64,000 nucleotides of DNA from Tamarix chinensis (taxonomy: Eukaryota > Streptophyta > Magnoliopsida > Caryophyllales > Tamaricaceae): the NCBI GenBank assembly GCA_030549775.1, contig CM060174.1:48588707-48652706 (forward strand). The letters are read 5' to 3'. A model generated the notes under the pieces. That model ran no database searches. It saw only the letters and a program-made list of their open reading frames with translations, and was not told the DNA's origin. This document shows positions 34,570-45,997 of the stretch, in pieces. Every line of letters starts with the position of its first letter. Position 1 is the first letter of the stretch. A program made the position numbers and the translations under genes.

Positions 34570-35612
34570 TGGAAAAAAAGTGGTGATGGATAATGAAAAA
34601 GAAGTAGGCAAGAATTTTACCACATCCCCTTTCAATTATCAATTATGCATCTTTTAATCCTTGAATCTAGATTATATCCCCCTTTTGTCATCAACAAAAT
34701 TTGAGGATAATGGAAACCTGTAAGGAAAAGCGACAACAATCTCGATATCCTAAGGAAAATATCCCCCTAAATATGTGCATATAAGTGGTATTGAAAAACA
34801 TATGCAAGAGGGAAAGATGGGAAAGAATATCCCTATAGCGACGTATAGGTAACAATCTTCGTATTTGATAGCCTAAAAGAAGAGAGTAATGAACAATGAT
34901 TAGTATATGCAAACCAAAGTGATACACAATATGTATAACAAAATCTCATTATCTTATTAATTATAAGCATTTAGTGAAATATGAAATATAGTTCATATAG
35001 AAATGAAAAAGACTAAGAAATGTGTTCCTCCTATGCTAAAACAAAAGTAGATGCACAGCATCACAAGCTTAGGGATGATCAAAGGTGGATGGGCTAGGTG
35101 GAGCAGCTAAATTAATAATCACTAATGTAGATAGTGTTGCTATGTCCTCACTCTCAATGTCCTCAGAGTCATCCATATCGACCTCTATATGACTAATTTG
35201 AGTAGCCTTTATAAGAGACTCATTGAGGAATAGCTTGGAGGGAGGAGGAACAATATCATCCAGATCTACATATAGGGATGTAGGTCCATGTGCCTCATGA
35301 GAAAACACAACATTTGGGTATGTGTCCATGCCATCCAAATGATGGAGCACAAAGTTTTGTTGTATTTGTGAATGAAGTGCACACAATGTAGTCTTTAATA
35401 CACCGTAACATCTCTTTATGGTGTTGAGTAACATAACAACATTGAGAAATAGCTCATGGACACTAGTGAGTGTCACATGACCTAAAGCAATAGGCATAAA
35501 AGGTGGTCGAGACCCTGCCCGAACCTACAAGCTAACTCAAAATTATCTCAATACAACCTGACCCAAACTCAAATTATCTCAACCTAAACCTAACTCAACA
35601 AAGTAAATTAAC
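34570..35612 (-). pseudogene. SIRE-like 3' region with env-like frame remnant
   Basis: The minus-strand frame 35069-35497 (142 codons) reads HVTLTSVHELFLNVVMLLN at the start and is rich in D, E and S in its second half (EVDMDDSEDIESED). Its composition and place between copia pol and the 3' LTR fit the variable env-like ORF of SIRE-type elements, but no transmembrane pattern is clear, so the call rests mainly on context. A further frame at 34691-34927 is probably not coding. From 35510 to 35607 the sequence turns into an AACCTAA/AACCTGA-like simple repeat that continues after LTR F. Confidence 0.5.
35608..35612. repeat. Left TSD of LTR F (TTAAC)
   Basis: TTAAC precedes TATAATACCCC. An identical TTAAC is at 40727-40731. 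Confidence 0.88.
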
Positions 35613-36770
35613 TATAATACCCCAAAATTTTAAAACCTAAAATAAAATATTTAACCTTTTATCCAGAATAATTAAACCTTTAATTATTAATTTAATTTTT
35701 TATATTATTTTGTAGAAATTTAATTTACAAAATAGATATAATTATTTAATAATTAATATAAATATTTTTATCATTTTATTTAAATTTTAAACAAGAATTT
35801 TTATTTAATTTACAACCCTAATTCTTTTTATTTAAATAAACAAAAACCATAATTTTGCAAAAATAATTTTTTCTAAATTAATGCCTTAAATTTTAATCTA
35901 AATTTAATCTAAGTCTAAAAATATATTTTTTTCTTTTTCTCATTTGCCTTTTTCTTTTTTCCTTTTCTTTCTTCTTCCATGGGCCAACCTAGCACTGTCT
36001 TTTTCTTTCTCTTCTTCTCCTAGGCTCATTTTTTTTCTTTCTTTTTCCCCCCTTTAGGCCAGCCCAGCCTCTCCTCTTCTTTCGTTCTCCTGTCCTACAT
36101 GGGCCAGCCTGCTGTTCCCTTCCCCTTCATTCCTACACATCTTGTCTCCCTTTTTCTTCTTTCTTATTCCCTTGCACCACCCTGAGCCAAATAGCCTCTC
36201 CCCTCCCCTCGAATACTACCTCCCTTCTTCCTCCTGCACCCCTACACCTACTAGCCTGCACTTTCCTTCTACCTGGCTAAACTCCCTACACCACCCTCCT
36301 CCCCTACCGTCCCTTGCTTTTCCATTTTGACTCTGCATTCCACCCTACTTCCCTATCTTTCATGTCCCTTCCTTACATTTCTATCCATCTTATCGCATGC
36401 CTTGCCCCTACCTACAACCTCCCCCCTACACTCACCTAACCCTACATGATCAAGCCAAGGGGCATTTAAAATATAAATTCTAAGTGTTATGTGGGTTTGG
36501 ATATGATAATAGGGCTTTGTGACATTAAAAATACATGTTTCAACATGATTGATAATATTTTATGACCAAGGGGCATTTAGAAATTTTGAATTTGAATTAG
36601 GGGTTACTTCAATAAGAATGCATGGTAAGTAATAATTGATGCTAAGAATGGTATAGTGGTTTTATGATGTTCATAATGCATGTTGGGTATGATTATTAAT
36701 ATTAAATGACCTAGGGGTATTTTGGTAATTTTACATGTAATATGGTGATTAGTCTAATAAACATGCATGA

Positions 36771-39568
36771 TGTAACACCTTGATTTTTACTACTGAAAAT
36801 TTTTATTTTACAACGGAGATATATAAGTAAAATATTGGGGTTCACCGCTGTAATTGAGAAATATTTCCATCGCAAGGCTAAAATATTTAATGTAACACAA
36901 GGATATTAGAAACAAATTAAACATTTGTAATAAAATAATGATTTTGGAGTTTAACTCCAAGTCATAATAAAAAATACAAAAGAAGGGATACCATAGATGA
37001 AGAGTCCAAAAAGATATCTAGTTAAATGCATCGATTGGATAACAAATACTCTTCACCTAACCCCTAATATAGATGAAGTCACTCATCCCAACATAAGGCA
37101 TCATAGGTAGCATAATCATCAAGTTGATCTTGTGAGGCTTGCATATAAGTATCAAGGTCTCCTACTCATGGGAATGAGTAGCACCTATAAAATAGTTGGT
37201 CAGTACGCGTTGTTCTAAGCAAGGGAACAATACTGTTAAGGATATAATTAGCACATGCTTTCACATCAGATAAAAAGTGTATAAAGAAATAAATAAAATA
37301 TCTCAAAGGAAATAAAATGATCTAGACCTCTTATTTAAGTATATTCTATTTTCATTCTTTTTATATACGATGAGTGTAGGAACCCCACAATTCTTAAATT
37401 GATGGAATGGTCTAAAACACCTTCTTTGGGACAACACACTTGATCCACTATTATCATTCAATAAAACAGATCTAAAAATATCACCTTCTAGGGGAAAAAA
37501 TGCTCTTGAGCCACTATTCTCTTTGGTAGAATAGGTCATATATATATATATATATATATATATCAAAATAACACCTTAGTCCTGACTCATGTATAATTCC
37601 ACTTTAAACTATCAATGTATTTTCCATATTTTATACTATTATATTTTCATTTCACGATGAGAAAGGTCCACACTATTCTTAATATAGTGGAGCAAAATGA
37701 AGCACTTTCTCAAGACAAAACGCTTCCGAGCTACCATTCTTTCTAGTGGAACGAAGATTAAAAACATCATTTTCTTAGGGAAAAATACTCTCAATTCATT
37801 ATTCTCCCCAGGGGAATGTACACACACACACACACACACATAAATAGATCACCTTGGTCGTATGCACGTGCTCTTTTACTTTAAATGATTAGTGTCTTAT
37901 TCAGTGGTTAGTACTCAAGAAACCAACACATTAACATATATATATATATATATATATATAACATAGGTCCAAGTCCTTAAGTCCAATCAAACCCTAATTA
38001 CACTCATTTTTATTCTCCCATATTGCTTATTCAACCACAAATTATATTATATTATCTTCCTATCTCATCACTATTATCATATCCAGAATGCACGATCTAG
38101 TTCTCATATCATACACATACCTTAATAATCTTATTCCAAGGTATTACTCATAGAAATCTCTAAAACCCTAATTCTATAAATTAGCTATAATACCTCCCAT
38201 GAAATCTATATATTTTCCAATCCTAATAGATAACCTCATAAGGCTAATAATCAACAACATATTCATAATTCGAATAACTTCTAGATTTTACACATGGAAT
38301 AATGATATTATCACTATAAGATATTTTTCCAAAATTAATTATTAATTCATTAAAAGACCCCAAAACAACAATAATACTTCCAAATGTTCCTCATGGTATC
38401 ATTATTATATTTTAATCCTCTTAACACATAAAATACCAAAATTTCCTTATTATTCCCTAATGACCAAATTACCTTTAAGGAAAAAACAATAACCTTTATT
38501 TTATAAGATCTTGTACCTTCCACGCATATTATTTTCCAAGTCCACAAATTATCACCATAATTTATGAAAATACTTATGTCAACTTATCAAAGTTCATTTA
38601 ACCCATATTTCATGCTATAAGACAAATTTCCACAACTATAACATTATCACAATCAAATCATAATGATACCTCTTATATATTCTCACTTCCTTTCAACATT
38701 ATATTCATACAATCACAAAATATCATGATCAACACATGCTACATCATATACCAACAATATCATGAAAAAAAACATATAACCATACAAGAAAATAACAAAA
38801 ACCCATAAACATCAAATAATATCCTTACTAACTAAGACACCAGGCTCTAAGCATGCAAATTCTAGACATCCTCCTCTTAAGTTACCGGAATACCATCGAT
38901 AAAAAATAATAAAATTCATGGTGAGGCTTGAAGAGTTTAATTGAAGGATAAATTAAGGTAAAAAGGGTAAAAACATAAATAACTGTAGTTAAATGGAGTC
39001 TTGGGATGTGTGGAGGAGTAGTAGAATATGTGGTGGTGCTATGGTAAATATTTGGTGGCATTTTGACAAGTTTTGGGAGTGAAAATAGGGGTGCATGGAT
39101 AAAAATGGGAAGCTATACGATTATGCTGTAGGCGATGTAACCTTGGTCGAGAGAAAAGATCACACATGGCTAGGTAGTGCTAGGTTGTACAGCGTGCAAT
39201 AGAAAATTTGTTGTTGCATGGTCATGCGACTTGGAAAAATATAATGGTTGAGGAGAAGAAGGAGGGAAAAGAGGAAGTGGTCTATGATGATAGCCGAAGA
39301 TAGTGTTGGGGAAGGTTGGGGTAACCTTAGTGGTTTGTTCACTAGCTAAAGGGCGGTGAGTGGTGGCTATGGCCGTGTGTGGCCGTGGAGATGGTTGTGT
39401 GCAAGTCAAAAATAGGGGAGCAAAGGAGGAAGAAGGAAAAGTAAAGAATAAGGAAGAAAGGAGAAAGAAGGGTTATGCTCGTGCAGGATTTTTAACATAA
39501 AAAATGGTTGAGTGGAGGCCAAACCAAGAGGAAGAGAGGCGAGTATGGTACACACACACACACACACA

Positions 39569-39618
<50 letters not shown>

Positions 39619-39852
39619 GCATGTGTGTGTGTGTGGTTTAAATCAAGGAAGAAAGAAAAAGTAGGGGAGCTGTGTAGTGAGTGATGGTTTAGGTTGGGCA
39701 TGAGGGGTGGTGTAAGAAAATGATGGTTGAGCGTTAGGAAAAATGGCAAATGGTGTAGTATGGTTATGGTTGTATGTATGTATTGCTTAAGGTTGAGGAT
39801 AAAAATAATTTAAGACAACCTTGTGCACAAATAATTGAAAATATTTTTGATG
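36771..39852 (-). mobile_element. Tekay-related LTR G, minus strand, nested in F (right boundary tentative)
   Basis: It starts TGTAACACCTTGATTTTTACTACTG, the family 3' end in reverse. The 5-mer before it is CATGA, and CATGA also occurs at 39853-39857, where F-like sequence seems to resume. The expected terminus ...ATTACA is not visible on the right, so that end is decayed or truncated. Contents in order match the family in reverse: end block, CTCATGGGAATGAGTAG hairpin (37170), variant minisatellite with TTCT(T/C)..(A/T)TGG(A/T)A units (37380-37850), AT-rich part, then CTCTAAGCATGC..CTCCTCTTAAGTTAC (38860), the equivalent of the exon-like module. Confidence 0.65.
39551..39635. repeat. Compound microsatellite (AC)n(CT)n(TA)n(TG)n
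   Basis: Four adjoining dinucleotide tracts: AC (39551-39569), CT (39570-39594), TA (39595-39618) and, after GCA, TG (39620-39635). The outer AC and TG tracts are complementary, so the block can fold into a hairpin. Other (TA)n or (CA)n tracts in LTR G lie at 37539-37562, 37819-37840 and 37936-37960. Confidence 0.9.
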
Positions 39853-40890
39853 CATGAAACCTCTTTAAGGTATTTCAAAATGAATTTTGAATAGGATTAT
39901 AAATATCAAATCATTGAAATATCTAAGGGCTCAATATGTAAATCATATGTACATAAAACCTAAGACTACAACATACTCTCTGAAGCTTGAGTCTTAGAAT
40001 CTTGAGCACACTTACTTATCCCTTCATGGTTTGTGTATTACACACATGAAATTGAAGTACCTAGAAATAAATATTATTTTGACATGCTTTTTTATCTTTG
40101 AGTTGTGCTTGGGATATAATTTGTAAACTTGATCTCCTTTGCACTCCTTAACTTAGTTAATTATTGAATACTTCACTCTTTGGTATGATACACATGAACA
40201 CTTAACAATATAAGTTAAATTCATAATTGAATTTGTTATCATTAAAATAAAGGTTGATTGACCTATGAGGTCAACAATCTTGATGCTTGTAGCTATTCGA
40301 ATAACTATTGCATTTTAGTTTATATATGAATAAGTTCATGTTCATGTATTTGATGTGTGGCAACTGATATGTTGATTGTGGGCCTTACATATTAGTCTTG
40401 CATAATAGCTTACTCAGTATCGTAGTACTGAAGGGTTCATTTCTTAGGCCTTTGCTTATTCAATAGGTAGAGGCCTTTGTAGGTTAGCTCAAAAGTTATT
40501 GGGTTGTATTTATTGTATTCTAACTATTATGCTACTCTGTTTTACAATTATATCTTTAACTTGTGTAAAGCATGTTTTTTTAGCCTTAGAACTTTCTATC
40601 AGAACGGTTGAGGGAAATAGGTTTGGTACTAAGAGTGGTGGTAGCACCCCAAAAATTTATGGTATTTTCTTCCCCATATAACTTTTAAAAATAAATTTTG
40701 TTAATAGTAAATTTAGGGTTTTTGCATTAACTCAATACAGTCTAAACCTACAACGACTCTAACCTGAACCTAACCTGACCATAACAATAAGGCAACCCGA
40801 AATGACATGAACCCAAAATAACCTGACCTAACCCACGCAAGAATGAACTGACCCACTATAACTAGACCCGAACTTGATCCGCCCAACCCT

Positions 40891-41587
40891 ATTGCCACCT
40901 ATACTTTCCATCGACACTCATCTTTACCCCATCCTTTTATAGGGTGATGACATCTATAATGTTGAGTCCATTCTTTAGGTGAAGTGGGGTGGTTGAAAAG
41001 TATTCAATCTTGAATTGAAAATCATGAAGAATCCACATAATTAGTGAGTGATAGCCAAGAGATATGTGGTTGTTCCTAGCCATGTTGGCATGTGGAAAAA
41101 GATATCAACTCTAAAACATATGGGAGTAGATGATGGAATGTGGTCGACTCCCTACCAATCATTTAGGTTATGTCCACCTTTAAGCTTTTCCATGGGAAGT
41201 TAATAGAGTATACCAAATAGTTACACACCCTTTTGATGGGTGTTAAGTAATAGGATTTGGTAGTCCCACCAAATACAAAGTGGCGACCATGCATTTCGGA
41301 GAGAATATTATGGGGAAGCCCAGTTTGCATCCATGTTGTGTATATCATGCTAGTGATCATATTATACTTGATTCCTAGTATCTTGGTAATTCTAGACTCA
41401 TCCCCCACTATAGGAATTCCTAATACATGAGTGGTGATAGTGTATCCATAATATGAATCGTATGTTAGCATTAAATAGGCGAACCAAGTTATAGTATACT
41501 AGATCGCAAAGAATAAAGAGAGGGACAATATGGAGATAAAAAGGGACTAGATAAAAGGAATTTTAAACTTCTTGGTGCATGATATAG
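40891..41587 (-). pseudogene. SIRE-like env-region remnant, middle piece
   Basis: The minus-strand frame 41163-41471 (102 codons) reads MLTYDSYYGYTITTHVLGIP, then GIKYNMITSM, HNILSEMHGRHF and TPIKRVCNYLVY. It lies between LTRs F and C, inside the minus-strand copia element, in the position of the env-like or 3' ORF. I recognise no conserved domain with certainty. The frame is a piece of a longer coding region continuing on the other side of LTR C (53894 onward). Confidence 0.45.
41583..41587. repeat. Left TSD of LTR C (TATAG)
   Basis: TATAG precedes TGAAATGCCCC. An identical TATAG is at 53889-53893. Confidence 0.92.
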
Positions 41588-42532
41588 TGAAATGCCCCAA
41601 AAATTTCTGATTTTATAAATTACATTTAAATGATATTTTATTAGAAAAATTATTTAAATAAATTAATTTTATTAAAACAAAAAGGAATTTATTAGGAAAA
41701 AAATTAAGAAGACATTTAGAAGTATTTTAATTAGGAAAAATTTGGGTATTTTAGCTAATTAAGGATTTCATTTTGGAAATTAATTAAATAAATTAGTTTA
41801 TTTAAAATAAGGAGGATAAAATATTTCCAAATTAATATGAATTTTATAAATAATTTAATTGGAGAAATTAGGGTATTTTGTTAATTAAAATAGAATTTAT
41901 GGAAAATCTTTTAAAAATCCTTATTTAGCTAAAAAGGTATTTAAATATTATATTATTCAAATATTATTATTTTTAAATAACCCAAATATTCTAATTAATT
42001 TAATTAAACCAACCCCCTTTTTTTCTTTTTCCCTTTTTTCCTTTTTCTTCCTTTTTCTTCTTCTTCCTCTTCTTCTTCTTTTTCTTCTTCTTTTTCTTCT
42101 TCTTTTTCTTCTTCTCCCCGAATTGGGCCAACTCGCAGCCCAGTTTCCCTTCTTCCGTTCCTTCGGCCCAGCTACGCCGCGCACCCTTCATCCCCCTTCA
42201 AGCACTGCGTTTTGATTATTTTTCCAACGGAACGCAACGTTTCATGTAAACGTTACTTGCGTCGCTGAACCGCCCGGTTCTCCCCTTTTCTTTTCTTTAC
42301 CAGCCGACCGGTCCACTCTCCCTCCTCCTTCCCTTTTCCTCCCCTCTCCTCCATCGACGCTGCTATAACTCCCACCCCCGAAAAATGGTGGAATAGGCTA
42401 CGAGGACTCTAACCGGCCTATTCATCCCTATTTTTATTCCTCTCGACTCGCACATTAGCTTGGCAAGATCGGTTACCCTCAACTCTCACTCATTCTCTCT
42501 CTTTGGCTTCGCGAACCTTCGACCCAACCCAA

Positions 42533-42537
42533 GCAAT
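42533..42537. repeat. Left TSD of the Athila-like element (GCAAT)
   Basis: GCAAT precedes the 5' LTR. An identical GCAAT at 49790-49794 follows the 3' LTR. Confidence 0.93.
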
Positions 42538-44364
42538 TGATGAGTTAATATTTTGGCACATTTTATACCCTTATAATCTTAGTTTTTGGTAGTTTATTTA
42601 ACTAATACAGGGGAATAATTATTGTTTTATGCTTAAGTGGTAAAAATTGTATAAATTTTATTATTTGATCTAAAATGATATAAATTAAGTAAATTTAGAA
42701 TAAAATATTGTTTATTAATTTTTATTAATTTAATTTTGTAGGTTTTATTTTTAAGTAAAAGGAAATTAAAAATAAATAAATTGGACCTTTGGACCAACGG
42801 CCAAAAGCCGAAGGCCCAAAGGCCCGGAACAAAAAAAAAGAAGAAAGAAACGTCGCACGAGAGTCAGCGAGGGCTGGCATGGCACGCATGGAAAGAAAAA
42901 AAAAGATGTGAAGGGCTGATGTGGCATGAGGTGGGGCAGGAACGAAAATAAAAGAAGCAGCGTGAAAGAGGAAGAGAGGCCAGAGAGAGGGGTGCGGTCG
43001 AAAGCCTCGAGAGGCCCGACAGAGCCTTCAGCCGTAGAGAGTAGAAGGCAAGCGAGGGGAGCCTGAGCGGCAGAGTCTTTATAGGCTCGGGAGAGACGGA
43101 AGAGATAGGGAACAGGAGTAGAGCCGCAAAGGACGAAAGGGCGAAAGGACAAGAGGACAACACTGCACTGAAACTGAGGCCAAACGAGGCTGCAGCGCGG
43201 CGCGCCTCCGTGAGTGTGAGCCGAAGGAAAAAAGAAAAAGAAAAGAATTTTTACACGGAAATTGAGGTGTCAAGAGGACGAAAAATTAGAGGAAGCATTT
43301 ATACCGGTTGAATTTATTTCAGATAAAATTAATTTTTATCTGAATAAATTCTTAATCTTTTATCCAAAATTAATTCCGGTTATTTCTTTCTCTTATTTTC
43401 AATTTATATTTTAGATATATATTTCTGTGTAATTAATTCTTTAATTATGGCTGGATGATTATTTATTGTTAGAGAATGAATTGAAACCCTAGATTATGAT
43501 TTGAATTATAATTTTATTTTCTTTGTTTCGTGAGATTGTTTCTTGACTCTATATTAATTGCTATCGTTTATATGTATAATTCTGTCAAGTATAGTTTATT
43601 TGGTGCATGCCTTGTTCTGGTACCTCATAAGTGACAGTATGTAGGATTAATTTCTTGCTAGGGGGCCATCTAAATATACTAGAATTTATATGTATAAATT
43701 GCAGCTAGGTTAGATAACAATTCACCTAATCGTTTTGTGATTCTAACCGAAGTGGTAAAACGTTTCGATACGTGTGGGTCAAGGAAAGGAAATACAGCTA
43801 GACATGCTTTTTGTACTAGTTTGGGTACTTAGATTGACAGCCTTCCACTTACACTTAATGCATAAAATCTAGTTAAATATAGGAACCGCTTGTTGCTGCT
43901 ATACTCCTAGTCTTTAATAGGGTTAATATTGGCGCTTTGTCGTATTAATTAATTAAGGGAAGTAATATAAGGTGTATAGAACTGCTTTTGGTGTGCAACT
44001 TGGTCGATCTCTTTCTCATGATTAAAGGATGACTTAGAAGTAAATATTATATAACAATCTAATCTAGTGGTGGATTTTTATTTCCCTAACATATTTCTCA
44101 TATCTGCGGTTTCCCAATATTTTCATTATTATTATTTTATTTTATTTTATTTATTCCTTTTATTATTATTATTTTTATAACCCCCATTAGTATTTTTCTT
44201 ATTTATTTATTTTAGGTTATTTAGTGTTTTTATTTTTATTTATTTTTAAGCTAGTTAAATAGAAGTGATCCCTCTCAATCCCCGGCTATAACGATACCCT
44301 TATTTACCAGTGCTACAATTGACAACAAGAGGGTTTAAATTGCGTGTCGGCTACGGTCACACCA
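42538..44364 (+). repeat. 5' LTR of the Athila-like element
   Basis: Aligned by eye with 47959-49789, it differs by scattered substitutions and a few small indels. Minus-strand frames of up to 144 codons (42766-43163, and 48129-48586 in the other LTR) are antisense to the LTR and conserved only because the LTRs are duplicates. They match no protein family. Confidence 0.95.
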
Positions 44365-44369
44365 ATTTT

Positions 44370-44386
44370 TGGCGTCGTTGCCGGGG
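44370..44386 (+). other. PBS, tRNA-Asp type
   Basis: TGGCGTCGTTGCCGGGG lies 5 bp after the 5' LTR. It matches the complement of the 3' end of plant tRNA-Asp(GUC), TGGCGCCGTTGCCGGGG, with one C to T change. Confidence 0.92.
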
Positions 44387-44593
44387 ATTGGTAACTTCAC
44401 CTTTATTTTGCTAGTATTTTTAGTGTTTTTGTATTTTTTCTTTTAGTTTGTTTTAGATTTTCTTAGGATTTTTGGTGTGCTTTGTTATTAACCTTTTCCT
44501 TTGAAGTGTTAGTATTTTCAGGTGGCTATAAGAGGATACTTTGGTTATGGACAACTTTGCTCGAATCTTAACGCAAGAGTAAATGAGGTAAGT

Positions 44594-45997
44594 ATGAGTA
44601 GTCGTGAAGATAAACTTAACAAACTCACTGCTCTTGTTTTGCAGGTAGCTGAAGCTAGAGTTATTAATACAAGTGGAGTGTGTCATACGTAAGCAAATCC
44701 ATATGCCTACCATGAAAAAGCTATGAGAGGAGGAGGATGGACACAATCCGGTGCTCAATCCTTCAATGGTTTTCAAAGACATGATCCCTATACAAGCACA
44801 TACTATTCGGGAATGAGGCATCAACCCAACTTTGGATGGGAGATGAATGATCAGTATCAAGTGCCATATCAAGACCCTTACACGCACGAATATGAAGCTT
44901 CAAAATATTATCAATATCCTCAACAAGATTCTTCTCCAGTTTCAGAACCCTCAAGTTCAGAAAAAATGGATAAGCTTCTTGAAGAACTGATAAATGGTAA
45001 AAACCAGTTGGCAAAAAGCCAAAATCAACTGATACAAATGAATGATCATTATTCAGTGCCATATCAAGACCCTTACATATGTGATTATGAAGCGTCAAAA
45101 AATTATCAATATCCTCAACAAGAATCTTCTCCAGTTTCAGAGCCCTCAAGTTCAGAAAAAATGGATAAGATTTTTGAAGCATTGACAAACAACCTAAATC
45201 AACTGGTGCAAAGTCAGATTATGCAAAATGAAAGGGTGTCAGTGCTAGAGGAGAAAATGGGTGATATGGTCAACATGATGAATCAATTATAAGCACAAGA
45301 AGAGCTCTCTAGTATTTCAATTCCAAATTCAAGTCAGAGTTATGAGGATGATGATGCCATATCTGAATGTGAGGATGAGCTAATTGAGGAGGTTTCCATG
45401 AAAAACATTGAAAAGCAAGATCAAGTGGAAGAATAGCTTATAAAAGTAGAAGAAGAATCTCATTGAAATGAGGATCAAGTGAACAAAGAGAAGTATATAG
45501 ATGACAAGACTATCAGTTTCACCTACCATATACCATCTTTGAATATTTATTCCCCAATTTTGCTTAGAGATAACCATGAGACACAAGGTAAGCATTTGAA
45601 CCACTTTGATTTTATTTATGATAACCATACTCCTTGTCTTTCCTCTTTTAGCAGGTTGTATGGATCTAAGAGTGAAGAGAGTAATCAAATCACCTTGGAT
45701 ACATTTAATAAGAAGCGTGATGCTCCAAAGGAGAGGTTATGTTGGAAGGACGTGTTTAAAGATTTTAAGATAGGAAAATATGTTCCTTCGATAGAGAGAT
45801 TGCCGTACATGGACATTGGGCAAAACATTCTCTCTCTACACACGAGCTTAAATTCTATGCTAGGTAAGTTACGTTCTTGCTGGATCAAATCTTTCATTAA
45901 ATCTAACATCTTGTCTTTTTCTTCCTTGCAAGATAAAGACGATCATCACGAGGAAGGATTTGGTGAAGCAGCTCTGAAGGGGACGTATCCACCTTGA
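44594..45997 (+). pseudogene. Athila-like gag remnant: one frame with four nonsense codons
   Basis: From ATG 44594 a single frame runs to TGA 45995-45997, broken by in-frame stops at 44690 (TAA), 45290 (TAA), 45434 (TAG) and 45464 (TGA). No frameshift is needed. The part after 44723 reads QRHDPYTSTYYSGMRHQPNF, the YNPGWRxHPNFSW-type region near the C-terminus of Athila gag, followed by Q/S/E-rich sequence. A 195-bp unit (44843-45037) is tandemly repeated from 45038: both copies contain PYQDPY, EASK.YQYPQQ, SSPVSEPSSSEKMDK. The downstream part (TYHIPSLNIYSP, HFDFIYDNHTPCLSSFSRLY) is of unknown function but is of a kind often found in Athila derivatives. No zinc knuckle or enzyme domain. Confidence 0.8.

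Larger units (their letters stand above)
35613..40726 (+). mobile_element. Tekay-related solo LTR F with LTR G nested
   Basis: It starts TATAATACCCCAAAATTTT (TG changed to TA) and ends AGTAAATTTAGGGTTTTTGCA, with perfect TTAAC TSDs. Excluding G it is about 2.0 kb. The 5' part is AT-rich, then C/T-rich (35930-36430, with GGGCCAGCC and TAGGCCAGCCCAGCC). At 36455-36760 there are three imperfect copies of a unit containing CCAAGGGGCATTT or CCTAGGGGTATTT, spaced about 120-135 bp. The 3' part has the palindrome near 40415, acceptor-like TTTGTAG|GT at 40481 and the GGTACTAAGAGTGGTGGTA end block. The frame 36142-36330 is a C/T-rich artefact. Confidence 0.88.
35510..40890. repeat. AACCTAAC/AACCTGAC simple repeat split by LTR F
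   Basis: Degenerate units of 6-8 bp (AACCTAA, ACCTGACC, ACCCGAA) at 35510-35607 resume at 40732-40890 on the far side of LTR F. This confirms that the two flanks were once contiguous. They resemble the CCCAACCCGAACC low-complexity tracts seen in plants, not a telomere array. Confidence 0.75.

Noticed and set aside
35069..35497. A host gene exon
   Set aside because: It lies between a copia LTR with polypurine tract and copia pol remains in the same orientation, so an env-like region of the retroelement is the simpler reading, though no domain proves it.
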